From: Candidatus Wallbacteria bacterium
GTDB lineage: Bacteria; Muiribacteriota; UBA6191; JACPRK01
Assembly (NCBI GenBank): GCA_016213845.1
Contig: JACQZN010000016.1
Location: 35,204 to 99,203 of the forward strand
Direction: 5' to 3'
DNA length: 64,000 nt
Part shown: positions 1 through 9,200 of the stretch, piece after piece
How positions within the stretch are numbered: the stretch's first letter is position 1
How the letters are laid out: the number at the start of each line of letters is the position of its first letter
Notes under the pieces: model-generated
Told to the model about the DNA's origin: nothing
What the model saw: only the letters and a program-made list of their open reading frames with translations
Databases searched by the model: none
Program-made: the position numbers and the translations under genes

Positions 1-1
1 G

Positions 2-1366
2 TCGGACGAGGCGGCTGCGGCCCGTGTGCGCCATGCCGCCTACTTCGCGAACCGGGCGAGCACGCACTTCACGGGCGCTTTCCTCGACGACGACCGCATC
101 GATAGGGACGGCCTGGAGGCTGAACGGGACAACCTGGCTGCTGCGCTCGACTGCGAGGAGCTTCCGCCCGAGCAGCGGTGCCGCGCGGCTATCGCCCTCT
201 GTGGCCATGCCTACGTGCGGCGCCCGCCGGAGCTCGGAGCGCTCGCCGCCCGCGCCGTCGGGCTGGCCAGGAAGTCCGGCTCGCCGGCGTTGCAGGCTCA
301 GACCCTCGATCACATGGGCATCTGCCGCTGGCTCGAGGGCGATCACGAGGCCGCGCTGGCGGCGCTCCAGGAATCACTCGCGTTTGCCCGGCAGGCCGGG
401 GAACCTCGGCTCATCGCGCTGACGCTGAAGGACATGTCGAACGTCCAGGTCGTCGTGGGGCGCGAAGCCGAGGGCGAGGCGTTGCTGCTCGAAGCGATGG
501 CACCCGCGCGCGCAACCGGCGATCCTTCGATCGAAGCTCGCATCCTCGGCAACTTCGGCCAGATCCGCAATCGGCAGTGCCGCTATTCGGAGTGTCTCGA
601 GCTTTTCACTCGTGAAAAGGAGCTGATCGACGACCGGCCCGATTCATTCGAGATGGCATTCGCCCTGTCCAACCTCGGAGGCGCCCTCATGGGCGTCTAC
701 CGGCTCGACGAGGCCCGCGAGGCTTATGCCCGGGCCCTGTCCATCTACACGCGCCACGGCCACTTCCGCTTCGAGTCGATGTCGCGCTGCAACCTGGCCT
801 ACGTCCACATGATGCGCGGCGAAGGATCGCTCTTGCTCGACGAGCTTCGGGCCAACCTGGTTGCCGCCCGGCGGTTCGCGCTCAAGTGGGCCATCGGCCA
901 TTCATTGATCACTCTGGGTTCGATCCGGCTCGAATCGGGAGAGGCCTCCGAGGCGCTGGAACTGCTCGGCGAGGCGATGATCGCGACCAGGGATTCGGGC
1001 GACCGCAACATGCTCGCCTTCGCGTTCGTCTATCGCGCAGTCGCCCATGCGCTGCTGGCTCGACCCGATCAGGCCATTGCCGACCTTGCCCAGGCACGCG
1101 CCATGCTGGGCGAGGGACAGCTCGCTTTCTTGCTGACGCTGGAAGGCTTCGTGCCGCTGGCCGAGGGGCTGGCCGCTCAGCGCGCCGGACGGCCTGCCGA
1201 GGCAGCCGCGCATCTGTCGGCGGCGCGCGCCGTGGCCGAGCGGGCGCGCGGCTGGCGCGACGGGTCATTGCCGCCGCCGGTGGATCACCCGGGTGGCCGG
1301 TTCGTGGGAGTGGCACTGCCCCTGCTCGAGCGGTCTGTCTTGGCAAGCGATCTGCCGGGCAGGTAG
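2..1366 (+). CDS. TPR-repeat C-terminal part of a large AfsR/LuxR-type regulator (partial)
   Basis: The reading frame is open to the left edge, so the gene begins outside the window; the first GTG at 26 is not a convincing start. The visible 450 or so residues are almost all alpha-helical, with tandem TPR-like units of about 40 residues (for example LDHMGICRWLEGDHEAALA followed by LIALTLKDMSNVQVVVGRE). The opening HAAYFANRA segment is typical of the region after the NB-ARC ATPase in AfsR-type and ATPase/TPR LuxR-type regulators. In that family the TPR domain senses or binds partners, while the DNA-binding and ATPase domains lie upstream, here outside the window. It is followed directly by a broken amidotransferase fragment. 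The TPR assignment is firm; the regulator assignment is inferred from family resemblance. Confidence 0.7.
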   Translation, partial: SDEAAAARVRHAAYFANRASTHFTGAFLDDDRIDRDGLEAERDNLAAALDCEELPPEQRCRAAIALCGHAYVRRPPELGALAARAVGLARKSGSPALQAQTLDHMGICRWLEGDHEAALAALQESLAFARQAGEPRLIALTLKDMSNVQVVVGREAEGEALLLEAMAPARATGDPSIEARILGNFGQIRNRQCRYSECLELFTREKELIDDRPDSFEMAFALSNLGGALMGVYRLDEAREAYARALSIYTRHGHFRFESMSRCNLAYVHMMRGEGSLLLDELRANLVAARRFALKWAIGHSLITLGSIRLESGEASEALELLGEAMIATRDSGDRNMLAFAFVYRAVAHALLARPDQAIADLAQARAMLGEGQLAFLLTLEGFVPLAEGLAAQRAGRPAEAAAHLSAARAVAERARGWRDGSLPPPVDHPGGRFVGVALPLLERSVLASDLPGR

Positions 1367-1388
1367 GCCGCCAGCCCGACGCCCCGAC

Positions 1389-1768
1389 CGGGCCGAACTT
1401 CAGCTGAGGCTTCTCATCGACGGCGTCGAGCTGCGTTCCGTCGTGTTCACGGCTGCTGGACGAATCGATTACCGGGAGGACGTGGCTGACCGTCTCGGCA
1501 TCCCCGCGGCCGACATGGCCGGTCTCGCCGACGGAGATATCCTGCTCCGCGCCTACGAGCGTCTGGGGCCACGGTGCGCCGAATTCCTCGAGGGCGACTG
1601 GAGCTTCGCCGCCCGGCATCCGGCCGAGAAAGAGCTCTTCATCGCCCGGGACCGATCGGGCAACACGTCGCTCTACTACCGCGCGGGTCCCCGCGGGATC
1701 GTGTTTGCGCCGTGCCTTCAGGCGTTGCTCTCGCCCGTGTCGGGGAACTGGTCGGCGGAGGTTCCGAG
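1389..1768 (+). pseudogene. Asparagine-synthetase-like (class II amidotransferase) fragment, both ends missing
   Basis: About 125 codons resemble the middle of the glutaminase domain of AsnB-type proteins: VVFTAAGRIDYREDVADRLG matches the usual 'adaRIDNRdEL' segment, followed by LLRAYERLGPRCAEFLEGDW and LFIARDRSGNTSLYY, the family's 'RAY-WG--C---L-GDFAF' and 'F-ARD--G---LYY' motifs. The N-terminal nucleophilic cysteine segment (MCGI or similar) and the whole synthetase domain are absent. The in-frame reading continues to 1886, but similarity stops near 1768, exactly where the convergent gene's stop codon lies. No start or ribosome-binding site is evident, and the 5' part overlaps the end of the TPR gene. 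It is most simply a relic cut by a rearrangement. Frame and motifs are seen; the mechanism is inferred. Confidence 0.6.
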
Positions 1769-3085
1769 TTATCGAGTCAGAAACAGAGCTTCCATTGGGA
1801 TCATGTTCATGTTGAACTCACCGGGACGGCCGTCTCGAGGAAACAGATACCTTTGCCCCCAGGACCACACCTGCAAACGGTCCTGAGGCAGTTGCGGTGG
1901 CACGAACACCCAGTGAGTTAGCTGCGGTGAGTCTTCCTCGTACGCATTCGTTGTTCCCACGAGCGCGCCGATGAAATTGGCGGCGGGCCCCCTCGTGTTG
2001 TACTCCGTCCAGAATAAGTCCCTGACGTGATCGTTGATTTCACGGAAACGGACCTTTGCCGTGACCCCGTTCACTTTCCAGCGATGGTCGCTCTCGGCCT
2101 TGTCGTAGGATTCCTGAGCAGCCCGGTAGGCTTCCTGAGCGTCCAGGTAGGCTTCCTGAGCGGCCCGCAGGGCACCAGGATCTGGCGCTCGCGCATGCCA
2201 GATCATTGCATCGTGATGGCTCTTCGTCGCATCGAGATAGTACTTCGCCGCATCGAGATCGTTCTTCGTCTTCGTCCGATTCTTGCTCACATCCCGCAGC
2301 TCTTGTCGGAGATTGTTGTACGCCATTCGCGAAGCCCCGGAATCCAGCAGATAAACAGGAGCCGAGACGGCTAGTTCGACACGCGTATCGCGTGGAACCG
2401 GCGATGAGCGCACGAACACACGAGCAAACGTGAACCTTGCCAGCTCGGATATGGCGCTAGTGGTCAGCGCAAGGTCGCCCCTCTTCCGGCTGAATCGATC
2501 GCTAGGATTGAATCTCGGCTCTTCGTGGTGGTCTTTGCTCCCTGGCGCATGTGTGCCTTCATCCAGCAGTCCGCGGAAGAACTTGTGGCTGAACTTCAGA
2601 GTCTCTTCCCAGATCGTTCGTCCCCTCTGGGAAGACTTCAGATGCTCCTTGAAGTAGATCATCAGGCCCACCGAGAGCAACACTTCCAGGTTGTCCTCGG
2701 CACCTTCGGCTCCAGCACTCCAGCCGCGCATGGCCTCCTCTCGCCACCTCAGACGCCTGTAGATGGGGACGGGGATCCCGGACGACAGCAGGCCACCCTT
2801 GACCTTGATCTCGTCCAAACTCCCCGCGCAATAGTACCCGGCATGGTCTGGATCGTCGCTGTACCGGAACATGGTCTTCGCCAGTTCGAGCAGCTTGGCG
2901 GAATTGTGATGCGTCAGCGCCATCAGGACCGCGGCAAATCCGCAACAGCCATACTTCTGAGAGAACCGCCATGGCTCTAGCTGGATGCTCGCGAGTCGAT
3001 TCCCTCCGACGTCTCCCAGTGGCCGGCGTCCCGCCGGACGATGCCGGTAGTGTTCCTGGATGCCACGTTGCAAATCAAACGGCAT
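1769..3085 (-). CDS. Uncharacterised protein with papain-fold-like Cys/His signature, last gene of DUF6603 cassette
   Basis: 438 residues, no signal peptide or membrane segment. Residues 43–54 read QKYGCCGFAAVL: a Gln five residues before a Cys that opens a hydrophobic helix is how C39-like and papain-fold cysteine peptidases place the oxyanion Gln and the nucleophile. Near the C terminus, LTHWVFVPP (His391) resembles the 'HWVVV' strand carrying the catalytic His. A third catalytic residue is not obvious, although WSWGQ follows at about the right distance. Between them, residues about 295–335 form an Ala/Glu-rich coiled coil with near-repeats (AAQEAY, DAQEAY, AAQESY). It lies about 80 bp after the previous gene of the cassette on the same strand. 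I recognise no family by name; the peptidase idea is an inference from the two motifs. The gene looks AT-richer than its neighbours. Confidence 0.6.
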   Translation of the reverse strand: MPFDLQRGIQEHYRHRPAGRRPLGDVGGNRLASIQLEPWRFSQKYGCCGFAAVLMALTHHNSAKLLELAKTMFRYSDDPDHAGYYCAGSLDEIKVKGGLLSSGIPVPIYRRLRWREEAMRGWSAGAEGAEDNLEVLLSVGLMIYFKEHLKSSQRGRTIWEETLKFSHKFFRGLLDEGTHAPGSKDHHEEPRFNPSDRFSRKRGDLALTTSAISELARFTFARVFVRSSPVPRDTRVELAVSAPVYLLDSGASRMAYNNLRQELRDVSKNRTKTKNDLDAAKYYLDATKSHHDAMIWHARAPDPGALRAAQEAYLDAQEAYRAAQESYDKAESDHRWKVNGVTAKVRFREINDHVRDLFWTEYNTRGPAANFIGALVGTTNAYEEDSPQLTHWVFVPPQLPQDRLQVWSWGQRYLFPRDGRPGEFNMNMIPMEALFLTR

Positions 3086-3165
3086 GTCGGTCTCCTGATT
3101 CTCGTCGCTCCTCGACCATCAATACTGGCCTACCGCCGAAGTCACAACCGCCTTCGGTGTCCTGG

Positions 3166-4875
3166 TCACGCATCCGTCCACAGCGCGTCGTCCAGCACGT
3201 CCCACATCACGAATTCCCGGGTCCCTTTTCCCGGCTTGTTGTCGGCACCCTGCCCGTTGCTGCGCTCCAACAGATCCGCCTCACGCGTCCACGTCCAACG
3301 GCCGATCCGGGCGGTCACGCGCGCTCGGACCTGGCGCCCGGACTGCAACATCGCGAGCGCTCCGGGGTCGAACGTGTCGGCGGATTGGTAGGCAAAGTGG
3401 CCGTAGCACTTCCGCTGGAGCACGGGATTGAGCGCTCCACGGTTGGCGCTCACGCGCCCATACTTCTTGAAAGGCTTCCCGCGGTCCCCAATCTCCAAAG
3501 TCAGCTCGTCCCCTCGGGCTGGGTCCAACTCCGGGCGTACCAGGAAAAAGAAGTTGGCCCAAAGGGAGTTACCCCGACCAGTCGTCGCAATGAGCTTCAA
3601 CTCCATCAGCACCGGCACGTGCACGACGAGCTCTCGCGTGGCCAGAAGAAGACCGTCCGGGTCGATCACCTGCAACTCAGCCGTCATGGGGAGGTCCACA
3701 CCCTTCCATTCCTGCTCGCCGTAGAGCACGCGGCCGCCGTCGGGCATCTTCCCGGGACCTCCCAGCGGTATCACCTCGCGCTGGCCTGCGGCGGCCTTGA
3801 CGATCTGGCCACGGTGGACTCGAGCGCCCTCCGCGAACCAGCTCACCCGCCAGTCTCCGGCGCTGCCGCCCTCGGCTCGCGCGACTGCGAATTCATGGAT
3901 CACCGCCGCTGGCTTTCCGAACCCGACCTCGAATGGCAATACGAACGTCGCCCCCACGAAGCCGGGGAAGTCCACGAACGTCACGGCAAGCGACCAGCGG
4001 CCGGGCGCGCCTGCTGACAAGCCCCTCAACGTGACCTCGAGATGGGCGCCGGGGTTCAGGACCTCCGGAGATGCTCGCGGCGGCGTCAGCTCGACGTACA
4101 GCCCCGTGGGCGAGGAGGTCGCCGTCCAGGCAGGACCGCTCGAGCTGCGGGGCGTGACCTCGACACCGGCGAACGGCGCGGGCCAAACTGCGCTCTCGCC
4201 GCTGGTTCCGGGGCTGGGGGGGATGGAAAGTCGAATGCGAGGGACGAGCGAACCCTTGCTCCGGTTCGAGTCTTCGATGACCAGACCGATCGGCTGCCCG
4301 TCCTCGCCGCACCTCAGGTTGAGAATGGTGAACCGCAACGACTGCTTCGCGCTCTTCGCTCCTTGATTGCCGTCGACCGCTGGCTGGTCCTCCGGGTTCA
4401 GGCGAGGCACCGTCGCCGGGTCCCACTCGAGCGAGACAGGCGGCACGATCCCGGTGGCCGCCGATTCGACCAGGGTGACGTCGTACTCCGTCGTGCTCAC
4501 GTCTCCCCCTCGGGTGGCAAGTGAGAGCCGAAGTGTTCCATTGGGCTGCGTCTCCCGGGCGTCGACCCGGGGAACCCGGACCTCGATCGGATCGCCGCAC
4601 GGCCGTCTCTCTTCCGGGCTGAGCCGGATCCCCTGTGCAGGACCTTCCCCGGACGCCACGAACCCCTTGGGCACGGAGGCGGCCAGTCTCTCCAGGTCGG
4701 CCTTGCACAGCATCCCGCCGAAGTCGACGTCCAGATTGTCGCCCTTCTCCAGCGTTGCCTCGCCTCCCGCGGAAGCCGACACGACCAGGTGCAGGGTGGT
4801 CTCGCCTTCAGTGCCCAGAAACACGTGTCGATGCCGCACCGAGCTTCCTCGGAGTTCCAGGATGAATTCACTCAT
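3166..4875 (-). CDS. Uncharacterised beta-rich protein, paralogue of the preceding gene, with extra C-terminal domain
   Basis: 569 residues from an ATG at 4875 (MSEFILELRG) preceded by AGGAGAGG; the frame stays open about 240 bases upstream, but that stretch overlaps the previous gene and has no good start. No signal peptide. The first 430 or so residues align with the neighbouring 4937–6232 product: both contain 'LRG---G-PGRW--AVT-VD-PG-V-ATF-LPFEV' followed by a 'V-IH-F------G--R-SWF-EG' segment, read as beta-sandwich domains. Residues about 440–569 are extra, including a Trp/Phe-rich ANFFFLVRPEL stretch and an acidic tail. A 61-bp gap separates it from the previous gene, so it is probably still in the same transcript. 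Function unknown; it looks like a diverged duplicate in a multi-subunit assembly. Confidence 0.75.
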   Translation of the reverse strand: MSEFILELRGSSVRHRHVFLGTEGETTLHLVVSASAGGEATLEKGDNLDVDFGGMLCKADLERLAASVPKGFVASGEGPAQGIRLSPEERRPCGDPIEVRVPRVDARETQPNGTLRLSLATRGGDVSTTEYDVTLVESAATGIVPPVSLEWDPATVPRLNPEDQPAVDGNQGAKSAKQSLRFTILNLRCGEDGQPIGLVIEDSNRSKGSLVPRIRLSIPPSPGTSGESAVWPAPFAGVEVTPRSSSGPAWTATSSPTGLYVELTPPRASPEVLNPGAHLEVTLRGLSAGAPGRWSLAVTFVDFPGFVGATFVLPFEVGFGKPAAVIHEFAVARAEGGSAGDWRVSWFAEGARVHRGQIVKAAAGQREVIPLGGPGKMPDGGRVLYGEQEWKGVDLPMTAELQVIDPDGLLLATRELVVHVPVLMELKLIATTGRGNSLWANFFFLVRPELDPARGDELTLEIGDRGKPFKKYGRVSANRGALNPVLQRKCYGHFAYQSADTFDPGALAMLQSGRQVRARVTARIGRWTWTREADLLERSNGQGADNKPGKGTREFVMWDVLDDALWTDA

Positions 4876-4936
4876 TGTGCTCGCAATCCTCTCCTGTCCG
4901 GCCCCGTTCGATGTCGCTCTTGCCAACTCTCGCTTG

Positions 4937-6232
4937 TCACGTCGTCCGTTGCGCGCTCCCTGCCGCCAGTCGCCTTCGGCCCTCCACGTCGAACGCTTGC
5001 CGGGCCGCGAGAATCCGTCGATCCTCTCCCAGCGCTTGAAGCTCGAACACCGGTGTCCTGGCGGACTCTCCCGCTTCACAGGCGAGCTCGCCGAGCGAGA
5101 CCCGCACTTCGCCGGCAACCCTCGCGGCCCCTCGAAGCAGGAGCTGCTCCGCCCGGCCGCCCGCGATCCGAAGGAGGCGTATCGAACGCAGCTTCGTCCC
5201 TTCGACGAACCACGAGAGGCGGACCCTCCCGGAATCGGCCTTGCCGTCGGGAGCTGTCACGAAGTCGTGAATGGCTACATCCGGCTCATTTGGTCGAACC
5301 TCGAAAGGCAAGAGGAACGTCGCGGTCACGTGCCCCGGAAGATCGATCGGCGTCACTGCGACCGCCCACCTTCCGGGTTGCTTCGGAGTCACGCCCCGAA
5401 GGGTGATCTGCAGACACTGGGCGGGACCCAGCAAGGTCGGGTTGTCTTCCGACGGTCTGAGCATGACCACGTCACGGCGGATCGAGGGCTCCTGATGCCA
5501 GCCGTGACCGTGCGGCGCGTCGATGACGACCGACACGCCCGCGAAATCCTCGCCCGAGTCCGAAAGGTGGATCGCCCGGCCGCTCTCGACCCGTGGCGGA
5601 ATCGAAATGCGAAGGCGAGGAGAGTGCGTTTTGCGGGGAGTCGTCCACGCGTCGCTCACGAGCTGCTTCCAGTTGCCGCGGCGATCACATCGGGTGTTCA
5701 CGACGGCGAATGCCAGCGATGCGGGCGCGCCCAAGATCAGCCTGGGGACGGCGCCCCAGCGCCAGCTCGTCGCGATCGCGGGCAACGCACCCGGCCCCCG
5801 GTCTCGCTCCAGAGCAACGTCCCGATCGGCTGCCGCCAGTACCTGGCCGTCCCGAATCAGGCAGAGATGGAAGGTCCCGTGAGGCATGGAGGACGGTCCT
5901 GCCAGATAGGGGATCCGGAGCGGAACGCGGAGCTTGCCCGAGGCGTCGATGGAGAGCGTCGTGGGAAGCGTGAAACGGATCGATCGCCCGGTGGCCCGCG
6001 GCACGAATGGCCCCACGGCCGATCGCACTATGCCCTCCACTTCGCTCGCTGTCAGCAGGCGCCCGAAGCTGACTTCGAGGCAGTCGCCGGGCGCGACGGG
6101 CGGTCCCCCCTCCCTCGGCGGCTCGATGGTGATCGCCAGCTCGTTGGAGCTCTGGGGCCACAGGTAGAGCCTCGAATTGCGAACATCGCCGTCGACAGAC
6201 TCGAGCCCCAGTTGGTACGAGTAGTTCGTCAT
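4937..6232 (-). CDS. Uncharacterised beta-rich protein of the DUF6603 cassette (paralogue 1)
   Basis: 431 residues beginning MTNYSYQLGLESVDG, with no signal peptide and no membrane span. Its ATG overlaps the stop of the 1,195-residue gene by four bases (6229–6232), which suggests translational coupling. The sequence alternates short hydrophobic strands and turns throughout, with no catalytic signature I can name. A central block reading CLQITLRGVTPKQPGRWAVA and then FLLPFEVRPNEPDVAIHDF is shared with the next gene downstream, so the two are paralogues. The pairing implies structural subunits with similar folds. I do not recognise a characterised family; the call rests on the clear open frame, coding character and operon position. 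Confidence 0.75.
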   Translation of the reverse strand: MTNYSYQLGLESVDGDVRNSRLYLWPQSSNELAITIEPPREGGPPVAPGDCLEVSFGRLLTASEVEGIVRSAVGPFVPRATGRSIRFTLPTTLSIDASGKLRVPLRIPYLAGPSSMPHGTFHLCLIRDGQVLAAADRDVALERDRGPGALPAIATSWRWGAVPRLILGAPASLAFAVVNTRCDRRGNWKQLVSDAWTTPRKTHSPRLRISIPPRVESGRAIHLSDSGEDFAGVSVVIDAPHGHGWHQEPSIRRDVVMLRPSEDNPTLLGPAQCLQITLRGVTPKQPGRWAVAVTPIDLPGHVTATFLLPFEVRPNEPDVAIHDFVTAPDGKADSGRVRLSWFVEGTKLRSIRLLRIAGGRAEQLLLRGAARVAGEVRVSLGELACEAGESARTPVFELQALGEDRRILAARQAFDVEGRRRLAAGSAQRTT

Positions 6233-9200
6233 TGTCTTTCCGGTTCACCGGGAACGTCTTTCGTGCGCAGCGTCAACCAGATCCGGCCCGCCAGCTCTTC
6301 GACCGTCGGTAGCTCCGCGCACGCCTGCAACTTCCCGGGGGCCCCGACAGAGCTCCACTTCGCGTCCTTTCCGGTCTCGCGCGTCATGAACCAGCTCTGC
6401 CCCTCTATCGCGGGCAGCGGCAAGTTCCAGCCACCTTCGGCTGGGAAGAGGATAGGGCCGCATCCGAACAGCAGTCCCAGCTTCTTGGCGGCCGTGCGAT
6501 AGAGCGCTGGTGGTATCGAGACGCCCTTGACGGGAAAGATCCCCGTCGTCGCATGCACCGGAGCGTCGGGATCGACCAGCATCGTGAGCCGAACTCGATT
6601 GTCGCGCCCGTTGCTTGCCGTGAGCGTCAGGGGCGTCTGGAGCTTGCCGCCCACCGTGTTCAGCGGTCTGGCAGGCGTGCGCAAGGCCGTGGCGGTCAGC
6701 GGGTCGCCGGCGACGAAGTACCCCGCGAGACCATCGTTCTTGCGGGTCGGATCCCCGAGCAGCACCGGTATCCGGATTGCCCGGAACCCGGCGTCGCCCT
6801 CTGCCGCCTCGAGCGGGTTGCAGACGGCCAGCCGGCGGGGCGCCCAGTCACCCTTCAGGTCGACGCCGAGCTCTGCCGTGACCACTGCCAGTGGCCGCCC
6901 CATCACCGCCGAGCTCCCTCTCACTGCGGTGTCGAGCTCCGGGACGATGTCGTCTATCTCCCTGTCGAGCTTCTCGAGCAACTCTTCCAGGGGCGAACCT
7001 TCGAGACCTTCGATCATCTCCCGCAAGGGCTTGCGCAGGCCACGAAGCGCTTCCTCTCGGGATAGGCCGGGTGCCGGCTCGAAATGGGCCGTGGCTACTG
7101 CTTTCTCCGGCTCCCGCAAGAGCCCGGAAATCTCGCCGTCGTGAGTGCAGACGACAAGCGCCTTCTCGAGGCGGCTCGGGATGAGCCAACCGCTCACCGG
7201 CGAGGACGGGGCGTGGTGGTGTTGTGAGTCGAGGAACGGGCCCGGAGACGACGGGTCCGACACCTTCCATCGGAACGCGAGCCGCGCCGGCACGCCCAGT
7301 CGCGGAGGCAGCACGGCCAGGTTCGCCGGGGCGCGGGCCGGTCCGGGGCCGGCCAAGCTGGCGGCAACGGTCGCATTGGCCGCCGGCACCGCTGCGACCC
7401 GTCCGAAGACATCGATCAGCTCCACGTGTTCCAGCGAGAACGCGCCGGCTCGCAACGGGAGGAACTGCGGAAACCGGACATTGGGGCCGAGTGCATCCCC
7501 GACCTGGGCCTCCACGATCCACTTCGGCCGCCCCTGCAAGTGAAGGAGCTCTATTCGCTCGTCCAGCGCCAAGCGGATCACCGGCTGACGCATCAGCAGC
7601 AGATCGTGAAAGCCGGTCAACGGAAAGGTCACCACCGGGTTCGCAGGGTTTGGTGCTACCGATTCCGGCAGCTTGCGGGGGAGTTCCTCGAGCTTGGTGG
7701 CGAGCCTCGTCGCCATGCCGCGGACGAGAGTCGTCTCCACCAGACCCAGGCCTTCGAGGCGAAGCTCGCTCTCGAGCTTCCTGGCCGAGTCGGAATAGAG
7801 CTCGGCGAAGACTTCGTCCTCTTGGTCGCCGCCGGCATGCCAACCCTTCTCGAGGACATCGGCCTCGTACGCCCCTTTCGGTGGCAAGATCGGATGGACC
7901 GGATTCAACTTGGCGCTCCAGGACGCAAAGAACGGCAGCCAGGTCCCCCGTCCGTCCGCGAGTGCTTTCGACGGGCTCTCCTCCGATCGGCGCACCAGCT
8001 CCGCCAGGAGTGCGGTGCACGCGCCCGCATGGGGGAGGACGCGAAACTGGAGCCTGTCGGCCAGCTCGCGCGCCCGGGCCGAGTCGTCGAGCTGCGAGAC
8101 GAGCTTGCAACGCAGGAAGTCGGACGGCGCTTCCTGATATCCCTCCGGAGGGACGCCCGACGGCTCGCGCTCTCCGACGCGGATCTCTTCCTGGGAGACC
8201 GCCAGCACCGGGTCGCGCGGCCGCCAGAAGCGAGGGCCGGGAACGGGCACGATTTCATGGTCCGGTGCGGTCTCGAGCGCCGCCCTGGCGGAGCGCCCGG
8301 CCAGATCCAGGCTGCGACGGAGCGCGGTCAGGTCGATCGAGTAGAGCTCCGCCAGGTCTCTGTCCAGCCGGTCGTGCAACTGGACTCGAATCGGCGACCA
8401 GCTCGTTTCGTCCGCCGTGCACGACTTCGGGTCCCACGCCATCTGCTCCAGGATCGAGACGCTGTCCAGCACGCGCCGCCTGCAAGCCGTGAATCGGCGT
8501 CGGGCGTAGTCGAGCTGGCGCTGTACCGTGCTGAGCAGAGCTGCGGCCTCGGCGAGGTTCGCTGGAAGTGGAGGAAACTCCTCGACCTGGCTTTCAGGAC
8601 CGTGCTGGGTGGGCTTCCGCTTGGCGCGGGCGATCCAGTTGGTACCCCCGTCGCTCGGCAGAAACCGGAGCGCGTGCAACTCGGCGTCCACGTGCGCCTT
8701 CCCCTTATCGATGGCGGACATCGAATCGTCGAGACCCGCGATCAGGGCGTTCAACAGGCGCTCCGTCTCGTGCTTCTCGACCGCGTCTGCGACGTCCGAG
8801 GCCAGGAGGGCCGAGTAGGCCTCCGGGGCGCTGTTGCCGAGGGCCAGCCGTGTGTTCGGCGGGCGTGCAGAAAACGGAGCCGCTGTATCCTTCCACTCCA
8901 CAGCCAGGGCCCATCCCCGGTAGAAGCTCCGGGTCCCCTTGGGAAGGCCCTCCAGCGAGACGTTGTTCGGTAGCGCCCACGGGACCTTGGGCAGCTGGAG
9001 GTCCGCCCAGCGGGACCCGATGCCCAGGACCACGTCGTCGTCTGCGTCGCGATGCCAGCCCACGATGAGGTATCCGTACCGGCCGTCGAGCAAGCGCTTG
9101 CCGTCGGCCCCGAGTAGGGGATCGTGGAATCCGAACACGTTGCGGCAGCTCGGATAGTAGGCGGCGAATGCCGGGTCGCCCCAGCCAGCCGCCGTGAGCT

